From Monomorium pharaonis (Eukaryota > Arthropoda > Insecta > Hymenoptera > Formicidae), in NCBI RefSeq assembly GCF_013373865.1, contig NC_050470.1, positions 29,929,585 through 29,993,584 of the forward strand: DNA of 64,000 bases, given 5' to 3'. The notes beneath the pieces are model-generated. The model saw only the letters and a list, made by a program, of their open reading frames with translations, had not been told where the DNA came from and ran no database searches. Of this stretch, positions 14,659 through 27,847 are shown piece after piece; position 1 is the first letter of the stretch, and each line of letters opens with the position of its first letter. A program made the position numbers and the translations under genes.

Positions 14659-17016
14659 ACATACATACATGCGGGAAAGGAAGTGTACACATATTCCTGA
14701 ATTTCTAGCTGTTAAAAACGTCAACCATTACAGTTGTCTAGAATTGTCGTCAATAATCGCACTTATCTTTCGAAATGCTTGAAGTAAGTTGGTCGATGAT
14801 AATTATCTTCACTGTTGCTGCATCAAGCAGTATGTAATATTCGTAAACGCTCAGCGTCGCGCTGTCATTACTCCGAGATGTGGGCCAAGGAAACGCGAAT
14901 ATCTCTACCACAGCTTGTGATTAAATTTCATAGAGCGATCACCCGACGCGACTGTCGCTTCAGTGCATCCTGTAGCTTCGAGGAAAACAGACTTAAATCG
15001 AACATGATTATTAATGTAATATCTCTTTTGAATACATTGACAATTTGAGTAATTTATCATACGATATGATAATTTATTATCTTGATGAGATCATGAACGA
15101 GTGATGGATGTCTTAATGCATGACTAATTTAAATAAATTGTTCCACAACGTGTGACGAATCTTGCGTAATTTTGTCGGTGGAAAATTTTACGTAGAAAAG
15201 TAAATAAAACTAAATATTAGAGATGAATTATAATTGTCTTGTTTATAGAAAAATTGTAGAGAATGAAATCAGCTCATACAAGCAAATTTATTTAAGTATT
15301 TCATTTATTTACGTAGAATAATCTTTTTGATTGTCTTTTTTGTGTTAAAATTTTCTCAGTACGCAAATGCGTTCCATTCTTATCCGTGTATATTTACATA
15401 AATTAACATGTGTATCTTTAAAGATAGTTTTGACCAAAGATTTATTTAATTGGTAAAACTTCAAAATTTCTAACTGTATTATTTGTCAATTCTAATATGT
15501 TTTTTTCCACATGTTAAATGACGAAGAACTATTCTATCCACGGCTTAACAAAATTTTATTCGATATTACTGGATAAATTAATTGCCGAGTTAATCGCAAT
15601 TTGGTAGACCTAAACCAAGTTTGCTTGGTTCAAAATCTCTGATTCCAACATTGAATTATCTTTGTATTAAATGATTATCTTGGTGTTTAATTTACGCCTC
15701 TATATTTCAGTTCCATTGGAGATGCGAATTCTCATGAGGGAGCATTTCAATCGCTGGTACCAACTGGCGCCGTATTATATCAGCATATTACTGGTCGAGA
15801 TACCCTTCCAAGCGGCATGTGCGACATCGTATCTGGTGGTGAGCTACTGGTTAACCGGACAGCCCGTAGAAACAAATCGTATAATATTCTTCATGGTAGT
15901 CAGTATAGCTGCCAGTTTAACGGCGCAAGCGTGGGGTTTCTTCATCGGCGTTACTACGCCGATTAAGGTGAATCTCTTCAGAATATCTCCTTTCTTATTG
16001 TAAATAAAAAAATCCTGGCTCTGATGTTATACCGTTTAGATATCAATCATAGCTCCAGCGATTCACTTAGTCATAGATAATTAATTATTAAATAATTAAT
16101 ATAAGATGCTAATTCCGTTTTTTAAATTCCTTTTACATCTTAACTTTTTTTATAGGCACATACATCATTAGCTTTACTATGGTTGTGAGTTTAAAAGACA
16201 GCGTTTTCGTAAACATTATTTGACAAATAGAAATTTTTCAATATAATAATTATTGATTTGTTATTTATTCGCTGGCAAGTTTTAATCAAATTCGATTGGA
16301 GTTTTTTTAATATTGCATAAAGATTTGAAACTACCGTGTTTTATATATATATATATATTTTTGTTCTTTATAAGAATTCCGTCTCTAATAACTGATCCGT
16401 ACATGAGTACTTTAAGTTTAATTTAATCAATGAATTAAGAATTAGATCTTTTTTATCCAATCTATTTTTACAATCTCATTTCAACGAATGAATATCGATA
16501 AATAATCGCTCGATAATATGATGGATCTAAGAATTCCCGAAAGTAGACATTTATATATACATACATTATATTTACATCATAAATATGTAAATCTCCTGCG
16601 TTACGATTGAATATGCTAAAATATTCATTTTCGATATGAACCGGAAGTAAGATGCTAAACTTCACAATTCTTTGCAGATCGCAGTCTTCCTTGGACCGAT
16701 AATCGCGGTTCTGTTCTCTATCTTCGGCTTTTGTATACGTTACTTGGATACGCCGCGTGTTTTCCGTTGGATGTTTCATATATCGTACTTCCGTGCGGGT
16801 TTCCACAGCCTGGTATATGCCATATATGGATACGACAGGATGGACTTGAAGTGTGAGGAACTTTATTGTCACTTCAAGAAACCCAGCAAATTCCTTTCAG
16901 AGATGGATGTCACCGAAGTAAACGTTGTTAATAATCTGATACTCATCCTTGGTATTGGAGTGCTGATGCATCTTTTAACAGCCAGTGCGCTTTGGTGCAA
17001 GCTTAACAGAAGATGA
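4800..17016 (+). CDS. ABC transporter subfamily G half transporter (ABCG1/ABCG4-like), 5' incomplete
   Basis: Eight exons join in frame: 4800-4917, 8956-9151, 9415-9562, 10806-11045, 11679-11795, 13098-13358, 15711-15967, 16678-17016. All have GT donors and AG acceptors. They give about 557 residues plus a split codon at the left end. The order is the ABCG order. A nucleotide-binding domain comes first: Walker A GPSGAGKST in the first exon, Q-loop glutamine in YIQQDS, signature LSGGQKKR, Walker B VLFLDEP, D-loop GLDS and the histidine of CTIHQPSA. A linker and six hydrophobic segments follow (two around 13190-13358, two in 15711-15967, two in the last exon). All key ATPase residues are present. 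Family knowledge: such half transporters dimerise in membranes and move lipids, sterols or hydrophobic compounds; the substrate here cannot be told. About 45 N-terminal residues and the start codon are missing. The acceptor at 13097 is a tandem NAGNAG. The nearest relative in view is the gene at 45-63 kb. Confidence 0.9.
7499..7530. repeat. (GT)n microsatellite
   Basis: A GT run of about 30 bp inside the intron between the first and second recognised exons of the first transporter. Confidence 0.9.
7733..8037. mobile_element. Non-autonomous inverted-repeat element, copy 2
   Basis: The second copy of the family at 4058-4363, in the same orientation and of the same length, about 75 per cent alike by eye. 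Its ends are AGTAGTACAATACATTGGC at the left and ..AATGTTTTGTGCTATTAGGA at the right. It lies in the 4.0 kb intron of the first transporter gene. The AT-rich DNA just upstream (about 7570-7720) also contains local inverted repeats, but I could not resolve them into an element. Confidence 0.65.
11969..12193. mobile_element. 225 bp TA-flanked inverted-repeat MITE
   Basis: Its terminal inverted repeats are CACTGAGAAAAAAAGTTGTT at the left and, read on the other strand, CACTAAGAAAAAAATGTTGT at the right. Similarity continues into the ACTAAATTTTTCAAC region. TA flanks both ends (11967-11968 and 12194-12195), the usual target duplication of Tc1/mariner-type elements. There is no room for a transposase. 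It lies in the intron between exons ending at 11795 and starting at 13098 of the first transporter. Confidence 0.75.
14519..14656. repeat. Compound (CATA)n / (GT)n microsatellite
   Basis: About 85 bp of CATA tetranucleotide repeat (to about 14606) is followed by about 45 bp of GT repeat. The open frames here on both strands are repeat artefacts. Intronic in the first transporter gene. Confidence 0.95.
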
Positions 17017-17557
17017 GAATATACTGATTCTGTCAAATACAGTATTTGTGATAGTGCACACGATCCCTTTGAGGAATGACATAGAAATTCTGGTATCTTC
17101 CCATGAAAATGAGCGAAAGAGATTCTATGGGAGAGATTTTGTTGGAAACTCTAAAAGGTCACCAAGGATTAACGAAGAATTTTTCTTTAGCCCTTAGTTT
17201 CACTGGATATGAAATGTTCCGCGACATTTCGGATAATATTATTTACCGATTCGAAGATCGAAGATTAGATATCATTGAATTTTTTAAAGTCACCACTTTA
17301 TTTAACGAAATTTAAAACTAGTCGGAACTGTTTTGTATTAATTGTGACAAGACGTTATGATCGCCAGAAATTTTATTCGCGAAAAGCGATGACATTCGAA
17401 GATTAAAATGACAACAATTTAAAACTAAATATCAGGGTTGTGTCGTACATTTGAAGATTACGTACACATGAACTATTTATGCATTATATATATATTATGT
17501 TTACATAAATCATGTAAACAATACAAGCAGTGTAAATTATTATAAATTGGATAATGC

Positions 17558-17563
17558 AATAAA
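17558..17563 (+). terminator. Candidate polyadenylation signal AATAAA of the first transporter
   Basis: The first clear AATAAA on the coding strand in the 3' region, about 540 bp after the stop at 17014-17016. It lies in AT-rich sequence, so chance occurrence is possible. Confidence 0.45.
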
Positions 17564-20500
17564 AGAAAAAAGTAATTAAGTTATAAAATTGTTGACATAT
17601 TCGATTTTAGTATTGATAAAATAAAAATATTAAAGATTTAAAAAATGGAATATAATTTTCGCTATTTTTGATAAAAATTTGATTTTACGATTATTTTAGA
17701 TTATTGTTTACATTGTAATACGTAATGTAGATTATTTATATTATACATATAAATGCCCAACCCTATTGAATATCTAAATATGTATATAAGCTTTTACTAT
17801 TTAAAGGACAAATATACATGACACAGCACGCCTTGAGTACTGCTATTATAGTTTATAATTATATTTAAAGCCTGATTTTTTTTTAAATTAAATAATATAG
17901 TAGTTTAAACTTTAGTGTTTATTTAATTCGCATTTGTAGTATTATCTATAGATATGTGAAATTATCTAAATATATATATATGAAGATTTTATTAATTAAA
18001 TATTTTGCACTCTATTTGCACGCAATATTTCATCATACGGAAATACGATCTCTTGTTTAAAAGAATGTAAACGACCGTATTTTATAGAAAAACATAAAGC
18101 AGAAATAAATATATATATTTCGAATTCTTCTAAAAGAGATTGGTTCTTTTTTATATTAATTTTTCTGTTAAAATCACTTTATATGTGATAAAAGAATACT
18201 AAAAACCGTTAAACCGTTAAATATATTCATTTACTTTCATTTTCTTTATTTTATGCTCCAACTACGTTACTTCTGGATCTAAATTCTACATCATGTTTTT
18301 CAAATCCTTACATACCTATTATACAGTATGATACAATCCAAAGTAACATAATCCCATTACCAATTAATAGGCAAATTTATATACAAGCCAGTACTTTTTT
18401 AAATGTAATATAATTCTCTCAGTTCTAATATTAATTATTTTACTTAACTTTTGCAACATCAATGAAAATAAAGTCAATAAGAAGAAGTCTTATAATCATA
18501 AAGTTAGCAATTATAAATAATTGAAAACTTCAAGTAAGAGATATATTAAGTATGCATAAAAAAACATTGAAAAAAATTACAATTTTGTGTAGTTTTATCT
18601 CATCAGTTAATCTGATTTGTTGTACCTAGATTATGTAACATTTCATGTTAAGAAAATGTGTGAGCTAAAAGACAATTAAAATTTCAACATTTTAAATAGT
18701 ATTTATGTAGTCATGTAAATACTGTATGATTAATTAAAACACATAATTTGTTATAAAAAATATTATTTGAGAAGACTATAGTTAATTCTCTAAGATTTCA
18801 CACTTGGATGAACGATGACATACTTTGCATTAAAAGCTTCGCATTTGCGAAACGCAAACTAATCAGTGAGAATGAATTTGTGGATTATGATTTGTTTCAA
18901 AAATTTTTTTTATTTGCGACATTATATGATATTTCTTTTTAAAGTTTACAATAGAATTTATTTTTAGAGCATTTGAACAGTTAATAACAAACTGACAAAT
19001 TTACTCTCTTAATCTTACAACTATTAGATTTTATACCTCACACTTTAAACTTAATCAGAATAGATTAATCTGCTAAGATATAAATACATCATTTAAATTA
19101 TACTCAGCTGAGCATACTTAAATATAAGCATTGACTACAGAAAGATAATTATTCTTATCGCAATAATAAGAATGATAACAATAATTCCAGTCTTATTCTT
19201 GCAGATAATTCTTGAGAGAAATTTTTCTGTTGTTCGTTATATTTTCTTACACGTGGCATAAACATAGACACAACACACAAAAGTGATACAACAATCACAG
19301 CAATTTTTACAAGGAAGGTAATACTGGTACTTCTTACTAATTTGCTCTTTCTTTCTTGTAACTTTAAGTATTAAAATAGAATAAAAATAGCGACTAGAAG
19401 TAAAATTAGTGAAAGACTCAACGATGCGTATACAATTTTTCTTTTGCTGATTATACGGAGATAAAGTAATTTATTTTATAGAATATTGTATGTATAATAT
19501 AAATCTACTTATTTAGTACCTCTATGATATATGTGTAAACTTTATGTACATTATTAATTTCTGGTAAAACTGAAATAATCTGAACAAATATCTTAGATGA
19601 TATAAAACTGTCTCTATCATTCGCATTTAAATATCATATCTTCGTTTTAATAGCTTGTACTTTAAATACTTTGTGTAGCAATAATAGCAATAATATCTTT
19701 ACTTCCTTCCTTGCCAATGTTGATAAAATTGGATGGATTTTATTTCATGATATTGATGAAAATAAATAGCTCATGGAAAGTACCTCAAAGGTTTCTCAAA
19801 GTGAGTAATTGATAAATTCTTTCAGTACTTTACGACAATCTTAGTGAACACAAAATTTGTAATACAATTACAACATTACATTCTCTATTTTTAAAATAAA
19901 ATAAAATTAATGTACGTAGCTAATCGTTAAAATTATTTCTAGTTATATCATTATTTACTATAAAAATTGATTTACATAAATACACTTTACAAATGTTGAT
20001 GTTTGTGTTTCTCATATTAATTTATCTTTGCAGACAGTTGTTCAGATACATGAATTGATAAAAGATCAACTACCTCTTATTCATAAAATGTGAAATATTT
20101 CAATTTACAGAGTATAATTATTCAGTGCTCAAATAAGTAACAAAGTTACTATTCAGAATGCGCTTTTAAAAATATTAGTGTACTTTTTGTCATTCTATCC
20201 TTATTTTACATCTAATAAATTATAAATATAAAATGACGAAAAAAACGCGTTAATATTTTTATAAGCGTGTTCTGAATATGAGCCAAAGTATTGAGAAACA
20301 TATTATCAACATATAATTCGATTACAATAATCAACGGTATCAACGAAAAGTATCGTAAAAAATTCCATTTTTTATAGAAAATTTATTTATTATGTATTTA
20401 TATTTGGGTAACTATGTCATAGCTTTTTTTCTGAGAAAAGAAAAAGAAAAAGAAGAAAATATAATTATGAATTAAAATTATGTCTAATTTCATAATTTTT

Positions 20501-21551
20501 TTATCTTTTTATATTTTAAATAATTTTTAACGTTTAAAAAATTTTTTAAATAATTTTGTTTCTAATATAATTTTCTTTAAAAAATAATTATTAAAGTTCA
20601 GAACATTTATTTTTATAGAAATTTTTTAAATTTTAAATAAAAATTTAATGTTTTTAAAAAATAATATTTGAAATTAATTTTTTAAATAATTTTTTCTATG
20701 TTCTTGTAATTCCTTTTAAAGAAAGTAAAAAGAAAAAATAAAGAGAAAAAGATTGAAAGAAAAAGGAAAATAAAAGAGAGATAATGTAATTATGAGAATT
20801 TAGAACTATAGTTTTCATATAAAAAATCTTTTGTATTTTAAAATTTGTTAATATTATTTAAAATTAATATTTAAAATAATTCTTTTCTTACGTTTCTATG
20901 CAATTTTATTTCAAGAAGAAAAAGTAATAGAAAAAGAGACAGAAACAGAGGAAAATCTTTTGATATCTAAAAAACATTGATTTTGTTTTCAAAAAAATAT
21001 TTTTTGTTTTTTTAGAGATATGATTTAATTAGTCTCGGATAAAAGATTGTCATAAAATATTCCTGTACATAATAACTATATCAACAATACTTTCCATTGT
21101 TGCCGTTAAAATTAGGTACACAAGTATACATAATCTCTATCTCTCTATCTCTCTCTCTCTCTTTCTCTGCGTACATGTGTGTGTATGTGTGTACATACGT
21201 ACACGTGTGCGTCCTAATCTAATAAACATTAATAAAATAGTCCAATTATGTACGATACAGAATACATTTATGACAATTACGTAAGCACAATACTGTAAAC
21301 TAATAATTTAACATATAAGAGATTTGTATACAATTATTTTCATTGTTGAAAAACATAAATTAACTAAAATGGAAATTATTAGACATAAAAAGAAAAATTT
21401 TTATACTGGTCAATTCGAAATTGAATAATTAATTTAAAAAGAAGACAATTACGATTATAAAATATAATTCCCATTATCTACTATTTACAACAGATTTCTC
21501 TATATACTCTCTTCTCTTAATAATATTTACATTGAATCGTTACAGTTCAAT
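17564..21551. other. Convergent intergenic region / presumed 3' untranslated sequence
   Basis: This region lies between the 3' end of the first transporter (+) and the stop codon of KDM4 (-). No coding exon, RNA gene or clear transposon was recognised. It is very AT-rich. Near 20480-20900 there are many A/T runs, and near 21140-21220 a CTCTAT/CT run followed by GT-rich sequence. Part of it is probably the KDM4 3' untranslated region, whose end I could not place. Confidence 0.5.
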
Positions 21552-24500
21552 TCAATTATAATTTTTCGTTTGTTTCACTTTTCTATGCGCCTCTGTTTCA
21601 TCTTCCGTGCCATAAAGATGAGCTCGGTGCTTCATTTCAGTCGCAACAGACTTTAATAAACCAACAGAGAAACAGAAAAGTAAACGTAAGAATAACATAA
21701 GTGATAAAGAGAAGAAAGATAATCAAATAAAGAGAATAAGCCACGTTTATAAAATATTACATTATGATATTAATTTCTAACTAAACTCACCAGACGAGAA
21801 CGTACTCTTTTTGGCATATCTTCTTGCAAACTGTAGATTTCATTACGCTTTAAAACAAGTTTGGAGCCATCTTCAAAAATCACCTAAATAAAAAAATGTA
21901 AATCATAAATAATAATTTATTAATCAAGAAGAAATAAATTCACCTTTATATCGAAATATCAGAATCACTTACAGTAAACATCATTCGATGATTTGTACCT
22001 TCGAAGATGCCGTCATATGTTTGACCGTCCGTCCACTTTACTTGCACTGCAGCTCCAACCGGAGGTGTGTTTTCAGGCTCATAATTCTAAATAAGTACAA
22101 TATACATGCATATATAAAAATATGTATATACGTATGTTTACGCGCGCGTATGCGTATTGTGACACACTTATATATAATACTATAATACTATACACACACA
22201 CACGCGCGCGCGCGCTGAGGTTAGGTTAGGTTAGATTAGGTTAAGTTCGAAGAGCACGCTTTTCGCGCTGTGAATGTGCTTTATCTTTCTTCGACATTCA
22301 TTGAGCAACAAGGATAGAATGATACTTTTAGCGCTAATAACGTCTCCCCGAACCCAGCCTTGGTTTAATAAATAACTAATAACAGATTTTAATCTTTGAT
22401 CATCAATGTGCAATAGAAGTGACTGTATACAGATTAGATTAGTAAATGATATAAAGAGTTTGTCAAAACTTACGATTACATCTGAAGGAAACAGGTCGTC
22501 ACTGAAGCTATAATCGTTAAATGTAACCATGTAAAAGAAGGTTTCCTGAATAGCCTCTACTTTGGCTTGATAATATCGCTTGTTGCGATGCTTTGCCCAA
22601 ACTGTTTCTCCCTGGCGTATTTGCGGGATCTTTTCTTTGCCTTCGTCATGTCCGTTACACATTACCTAGATGTCATAACATTGATATTTACAAATTTGCT
22701 AGTATAATTGTGTTTTACGAATAGAGAACTACTATACCTGAAGTTCAGTTGAATTATACAGCGGTATGGTAAATATAGCACCCGCTGCGAGACCGCAAGA
22801 CGGATGAAATAGGTTGTTGCACTGATTACACTTCAGGCATGCTCCATCCTGTTGCCCACAGAAACAACATTTTTTGTAGCAAGAGTCTGCCATAATCGTT
22901 AATACGTTGATAGGATCTTTATTTATAGCATCTTTGAACGTGGCTCCTGGTATCATGAGCGTGCATAATATATGTGCCCACCTGCTGTCACTGGTACGCT
23001 TGAGGGGCCCACCAAACATCGGACACAAGCAACACATCTAGTTTCATGATAACAAATAGAAATTAAACAAGATGTATGTTTGATAACAGGAAAAAAGTCC
23101 TAAATACGCACCACATCATTTCTGCCAGCTTTACATCTGTCGCAAGCCCAATTTCGGATATCCGTAGGTAATATAGTTATACCGTAACAAGATGCATGTA
23201 CAGTTACGTGACACTCTCTGCATCGTAAAAGCTTATTATTTTCCGATTCCACAGCTTGTTCCTTGGAATTCGCAGCAAAAATACTGGCCGATACCTAGTG
23301 CACATAAATTAATCTTTAAATAAGTTTTTCTTGCAATGCTTGTTGCATATATTCGAGAGAAAATTGCTACTGAAAAGTTAATCAAAATATTATTTTCTTA
23401 CCCATATTGGTGTACTCTCAGGTAACGTAATTGATGTGCAATATTTCCAATCAGGTGGCATCATTCTATTATTTCCCTTTGTACATGAAGCAAAAGTAGC
23501 GCATATTGCACAATGGGATTCTTGAGCACTCCAATAATCATTGAATGCTTTTAGCAGCTCGCTGTTTGGAACATTTGGATAGATCATCTCAGAAATGTGA
23601 CCTGGTATTATTGCCTGAGAACTGCAGACTTGTGATACGTCTGAGAACTGCATTAATGAGCACTGCTTCGTAGTTTCAATCACAGAAACAGTTGTGGGTG
23701 TAACAGCTGTAGTAACAGCAGCCACAGGAGCAAGGGCAACAGTTGTAGGAACAGCTATCGAAGCAGCAATTGGAGGAGTAACACTCGTTGAAGTAACAGT
23801 CGCAGGAGAAATGGCTGTAGAATCAATATTCGCAGAAGTATTTTCAAGAAAAATAGACTTAGGAGGGATTAAAGTTGTTGCTTGTTTTCTTCTTGTTGTA
23901 GCTTTTTTTTCTTTGGACTTTCTTAAGATAGGTGGCAATTTTTTGGATTGTTTCACTTGTTTAGATGGTAAATGCATACAAGTATTACTTGTTTGCTTTT
24001 GTAAGTCTTGTGTCTTATTGTCAGGTATACGTGAGTACTCATCTAGTTCATAATTTTCTAAATTTCGTACTGTGTTTCGTACATTTGGAATATGTGATAA
24101 AGAATTTGGATTGGATAAATTTCCAGATATCGTCAATGCAGGATTGCTAATTTGAGATCCAAAATTATTTTCTCTAAGAGATGCGTTATTATTTGATTGA
24201 TTATTTTTTGCTGGTGTCTTCCTAGCACGTGATTCTTCCTTTCCTTTTTGTGACCTTTGGCGAGGTGTACTTTTAGTAACTTTTGGCATAATTTTTTTTA
24301 ATCTGTTTGCAGGTTTAAATAAGTACATATCACTTGGTAAATTTTTAACAGGCATAGCTAAAGGTGAAGATGAAGATACAGGTATGATTTGAGCTGGAGG
24401 ATAATCGGGTGGCTGCATCACATTTTTCATTTGTCCTATGGATATATTTGCAAATGAAGAAATTGTGTGCGAGTTTCTCATTGTAGCTGATTTAGAAGCA

Positions 24501-27500
24501 TTTAAATACGCATTATTTTTGTATGGCTTTACGTCCTCGTAACCGTTGCTTGTACAAGTATTTTCCAGAGCATTTATTTCAACCTTCACATTATCATTCT
24601 TAAAATGCGACGGAAATATACTATTGGAAAACACATGATTTAGATTGTTAGGCACATGAGTAACAGCAGTGCCAACTGGAAGTCCTGAAATATCTAACAA
24701 TGGTGGGATATTTTGAACTGCGTTATTGGTTTCTGTATATTGCGGTGGGAATGTAGTTTCCTTCTGTAAAATTGGAGGATTGTGATGAGGAGATAATAGC
24801 AAGTATTGGGCTGAGGCTGGATTAATAACTGCTGCTATCTTTGGCTTATTCATAGATGGGGTCTGCTGATTTCCAATATAATGTTCAGTTTGCTGTTTAG
24901 AAACTTTAGCAGTTTCTATGGCCGAAGGCAGCAGCTTTAAACGAGCTTCTTTTATTATGCCCTTATTACGAGTATTATTTATTGTGTTTCTTGTGGACAT
25001 TGCACTCATATTTTTGTAGTTTATATTTATAGACTGATTTGTTTGAGTGGCTGCAACGGTTTTTGTACTTTCGTTCTGACATACAGAATTTGTATTCTGT
25101 CCAATGACGTAATAATCCTTTTCAAGATTTGCATTTGTACATTCCATTTGTAAAGAACTACTTTTGTCGTTTGTCGACAAACAAGTTACTTTGTTTTCCG
25201 TTGCATTGATCATTAATCTTGCCATATCTTTGTTGTCATCGTTAGAAAAAAGATTCTTTAACTGTTCAGGATTGTTTGTGGCTATCTTATTAAGCTCATT
25301 ACTAATTGAAACCCTCACAGGCATTAGCTTATATTTTTCTTGGTTAATAGGCATATTTGTTGTATTATAAAGGTTGAAATCAGATAAAGTTTCACATTGC
25401 ACAGTGGCATCTACAACGTTAGATGGTATATTATCGGATTTGCGTTTACTTTTGGTTACACGTTTTGGCTTCACTTTTTTCTGGTCATTAGGTTTTGAAG
25501 GCTTCCTTTTCTTTTGAGTATTTTTTAAAATTATTTTTGAAGTATTAGAATTATTCGGAGGGTTACTATTTATTTTTAAAGGATCTATAGGATCTTCTAT
25601 AATAATTTGATCATTATAACTTCCTTGAGGCACAGGAATGTCTTCCATATTTTCCTGGGATTCTATATATTCAAAAACATTGGATATATCAGGTTCATCT
25701 TTTATCTCAATTTTAATTAAATTCGCATCCTGCGCATTAATTTTACTGGTTTCCTTCTTAGATTTTGATTCAACTTTTGGTTTTTTCTCTTTATCTCCAC
25801 CTTGCTTTTTCTTTCTTTTCTTGCTTTTCTTGCGATTATAACCATCATCACATACAGTTGCTTCCTCAACATCTAAAATAAAAGTATACGTCCAGTAAAA
25901 TGGTCAAAATAAATATATAAAACATTTCACAACAAAAGTTACAATAATAAAAATACAAATATACAAAGTGTAATTTTTACCAATTTCTCCTGCTTTCAAC
26001 CAAATATCTTCCAGATATTCAAACTGTTGTTCATCTACTTCTACATGTGGTGGATCCTCTACTTCCTGCTCTTCATTTTCGAGATCTTGTAAGACTTTTT
26101 TAACATGTGGAGGAATATCCGGATTCTCAAATTCATCTATGTTATTAGGATTTATGCTCATAATGTTCTTTTTCTTATGAATCATATGTCGCTTATTTTT
26201 GGGCATTGCATTCAAGTAGCCGTGTGGTAATTCACCACTGTTACTATTACTACATAATAGATCCATTTGTGACGGCATTGGTGCGGCAGTCTGCCTAGGA
26301 TCCTCAGGATGGGGACCAATATCCTCACCGCGTAACCACAAATCATATCTATGTAATGAAAAAAAATTATATAAAATACAATATAAATATATAATATGTT
26401 TAGCACTAATATTAGAAAATTAAATAATTTTTTAATAAAGATTCTTTAGACACACCTATCTGGTTGAAAACGTTTCACAAAGGTATCCATAGATATTTTA
26501 ACCATATCTTTACTGCAGGTACATTGCGTAGCTCTCTTTCCATATTCTACCCATCTAGGTGCTGCAAAATTAGTGGATTCGGCGCAGTTAAATCCATGAT
26601 TAAAACCAGCATGATAGCCATATGGAAATGTAATCATTATTTCTCCAGCTTCTTGTGTTATCTGTAAGAATAAGAAGTATAAGAGATAACTAAAAGAAAT
26701 TTAAAAAAATATAATTAGCGTATAAGTATAAAACAAACTTACTTTGTTACATGGAATAGAGTATTGCCTTAATACTTGGGGAGATATTAGAGACATTTTG
26801 TGACGCAAGAAGGCCTGGCAATTCTGATAGCTGCTTGTGAAGAAACCGCTGGCAAGTCTTTCTAATCTACGTCCGTGTTCCGGTGGTATAGCATACCACG
26901 TTTTTGGTGCGCCAAAGTGTAAGTAATTTATGGAATAAAGATCCATATCCTCCGTATGCCAGGCAAATGTGGTTTTCCACATTCCAAAATACAAGTAAGC
27001 TGTATTGACGCCATCAATGGATATACCGTAATCCTTGTTAACGTAATCAAGAATTGTTCCTAAATGATTGATATTCCATTCTTTCACATCTGGATCCGTT
27101 AAAGAACCAGATACATCTGCGCCATATATCGGCGCCACATACGTTATGTTCTTCCAGTATTTCCTCTCCAGATCTTCATAATCAAAATGACGAGGAGTAG
27201 CGTAACGATCGGAATTAGCTAACTTACTATACTCTTGTACGGTCATCGACTTCTTTTGGATATTAATTTGTTGATAAAGCCCCTGTTTTCCAGTGACAAC
27301 TTGGCAGATCGGCGCTGGAATGGTGAGATCTAGCTCATCCAGATTATAGCCTTTTTTTCTCGGGATCCATTCGGGTGGTGGTATCACTTTTGCTAAACCA
27401 GCCTTATGAGCTCCCTGACTCTCCATGTACTCCACATATTTCGTGAAATCTTTAAACTCCTCGTATGTTGGTCTAAAAACCTGAATACGCGGAATCCCTC

Positions 27501-27516
27501 TTGAATTACTAGCCAT
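21552..27516 (-). CDS. Kdm4: KDM4-type histone lysine demethylase (JmjN-JmjC-PHD-ePHD-double Tudor)
   Basis: Ten coding exons join in frame: 27516-26743, 26661-26456, 26348-25981, 25872-23402, 23294-23112, 23037-22738, 22665-22474, 22086-21973, 21883-21791, 21650-21552. They total 4800 bp, or 1599 residues plus stop. JmjN starts near residue 9. The JmjC core has iron ligands H187, E189 and H275, 2-oxoglutarate residues Y131, N197 and K205, and zinc ligands C233, H239, C305 and C307. The large exon encodes a basic, low-complexity linker (about 450-1230). A PHD finger (about 1240-1330), an extended PHD (about 1335-1440) and a hybrid double Tudor (about 1448-1560) follow. The Tudor cage residues F1483, W1516 and Y1522 are in place. 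Family role: removal of methyl groups from H3K9me3 and H3K36me3 in chromatin, with Tudor reading of H3K4me3 or H4K20me. An acceptor at 27534 just before the ATG shows that a 5' noncoding exon lies upstream, probably ending at 32229. Identification is firm; the extreme C-terminus is less certain. Confidence 0.95.
22219..22244 (+). repeat. Interstitial telomere-type TTAGG run
   Basis: About five units of GGTTA/TTAGG, one with a single-base change, next to a CA/CG dinucleotide tract (about 22191-22216). It lies in the KDM4 intron between the two Tudor exons (22087-22473). TTAGG is the ancestral arthropod telomere repeat, and interstitial runs are frequent in hymenopteran genomes. Confidence 0.85.
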
Positions 27517-27786
27517 CGTTAAATTTGTTATAACTGCAAATCAAAATTTGAAAAATACTTAATATTTATATAATTATAATATGTAACATCATAAAAATCG
27601 TTAATTTTTAATAATAATATTGTAAGCATTAATAAAAATACATATTACTTTAAGTTATTATTGACTAATTGTTAATTAATATTATTCTAATGGTTAATTT
27701 TGTAAATAATAGGTTACTTTTTTTATACGTACATTACAATTTTTTTAAATGTATACATTAATTTTTGCATTAATTTATTTATACAT

Positions 27787-27789
<3 letters not shown>

Positions 27790-27834
<45 letters not shown>

Positions 27835-27847
27835 TGTGTGTGTGTGT
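27790..27847. repeat. (TG)n microsatellite
   Basis: A TG run with one GGG interruption, preceded by a short AT run. It lies in the presumed first intron of KDM4. Confidence 0.93.

Noticed and set aside
16468..16872. 134-codon minus-strand frame
   Set aside because: Antisense to the last exon and intron of the first transporter; no domain recognised.
22231..22662. 143-codon minus-strand frame read as a single gene
   Set aside because: Its first half is the first Tudor exon of KDM4; the second half is intron read past the donor at 22474.
23694..24150. Plus-strand open frames of 119 and 61 codons
   Set aside because: They lie antisense within the large linker exon of KDM4 and mirror its low-complexity coding.
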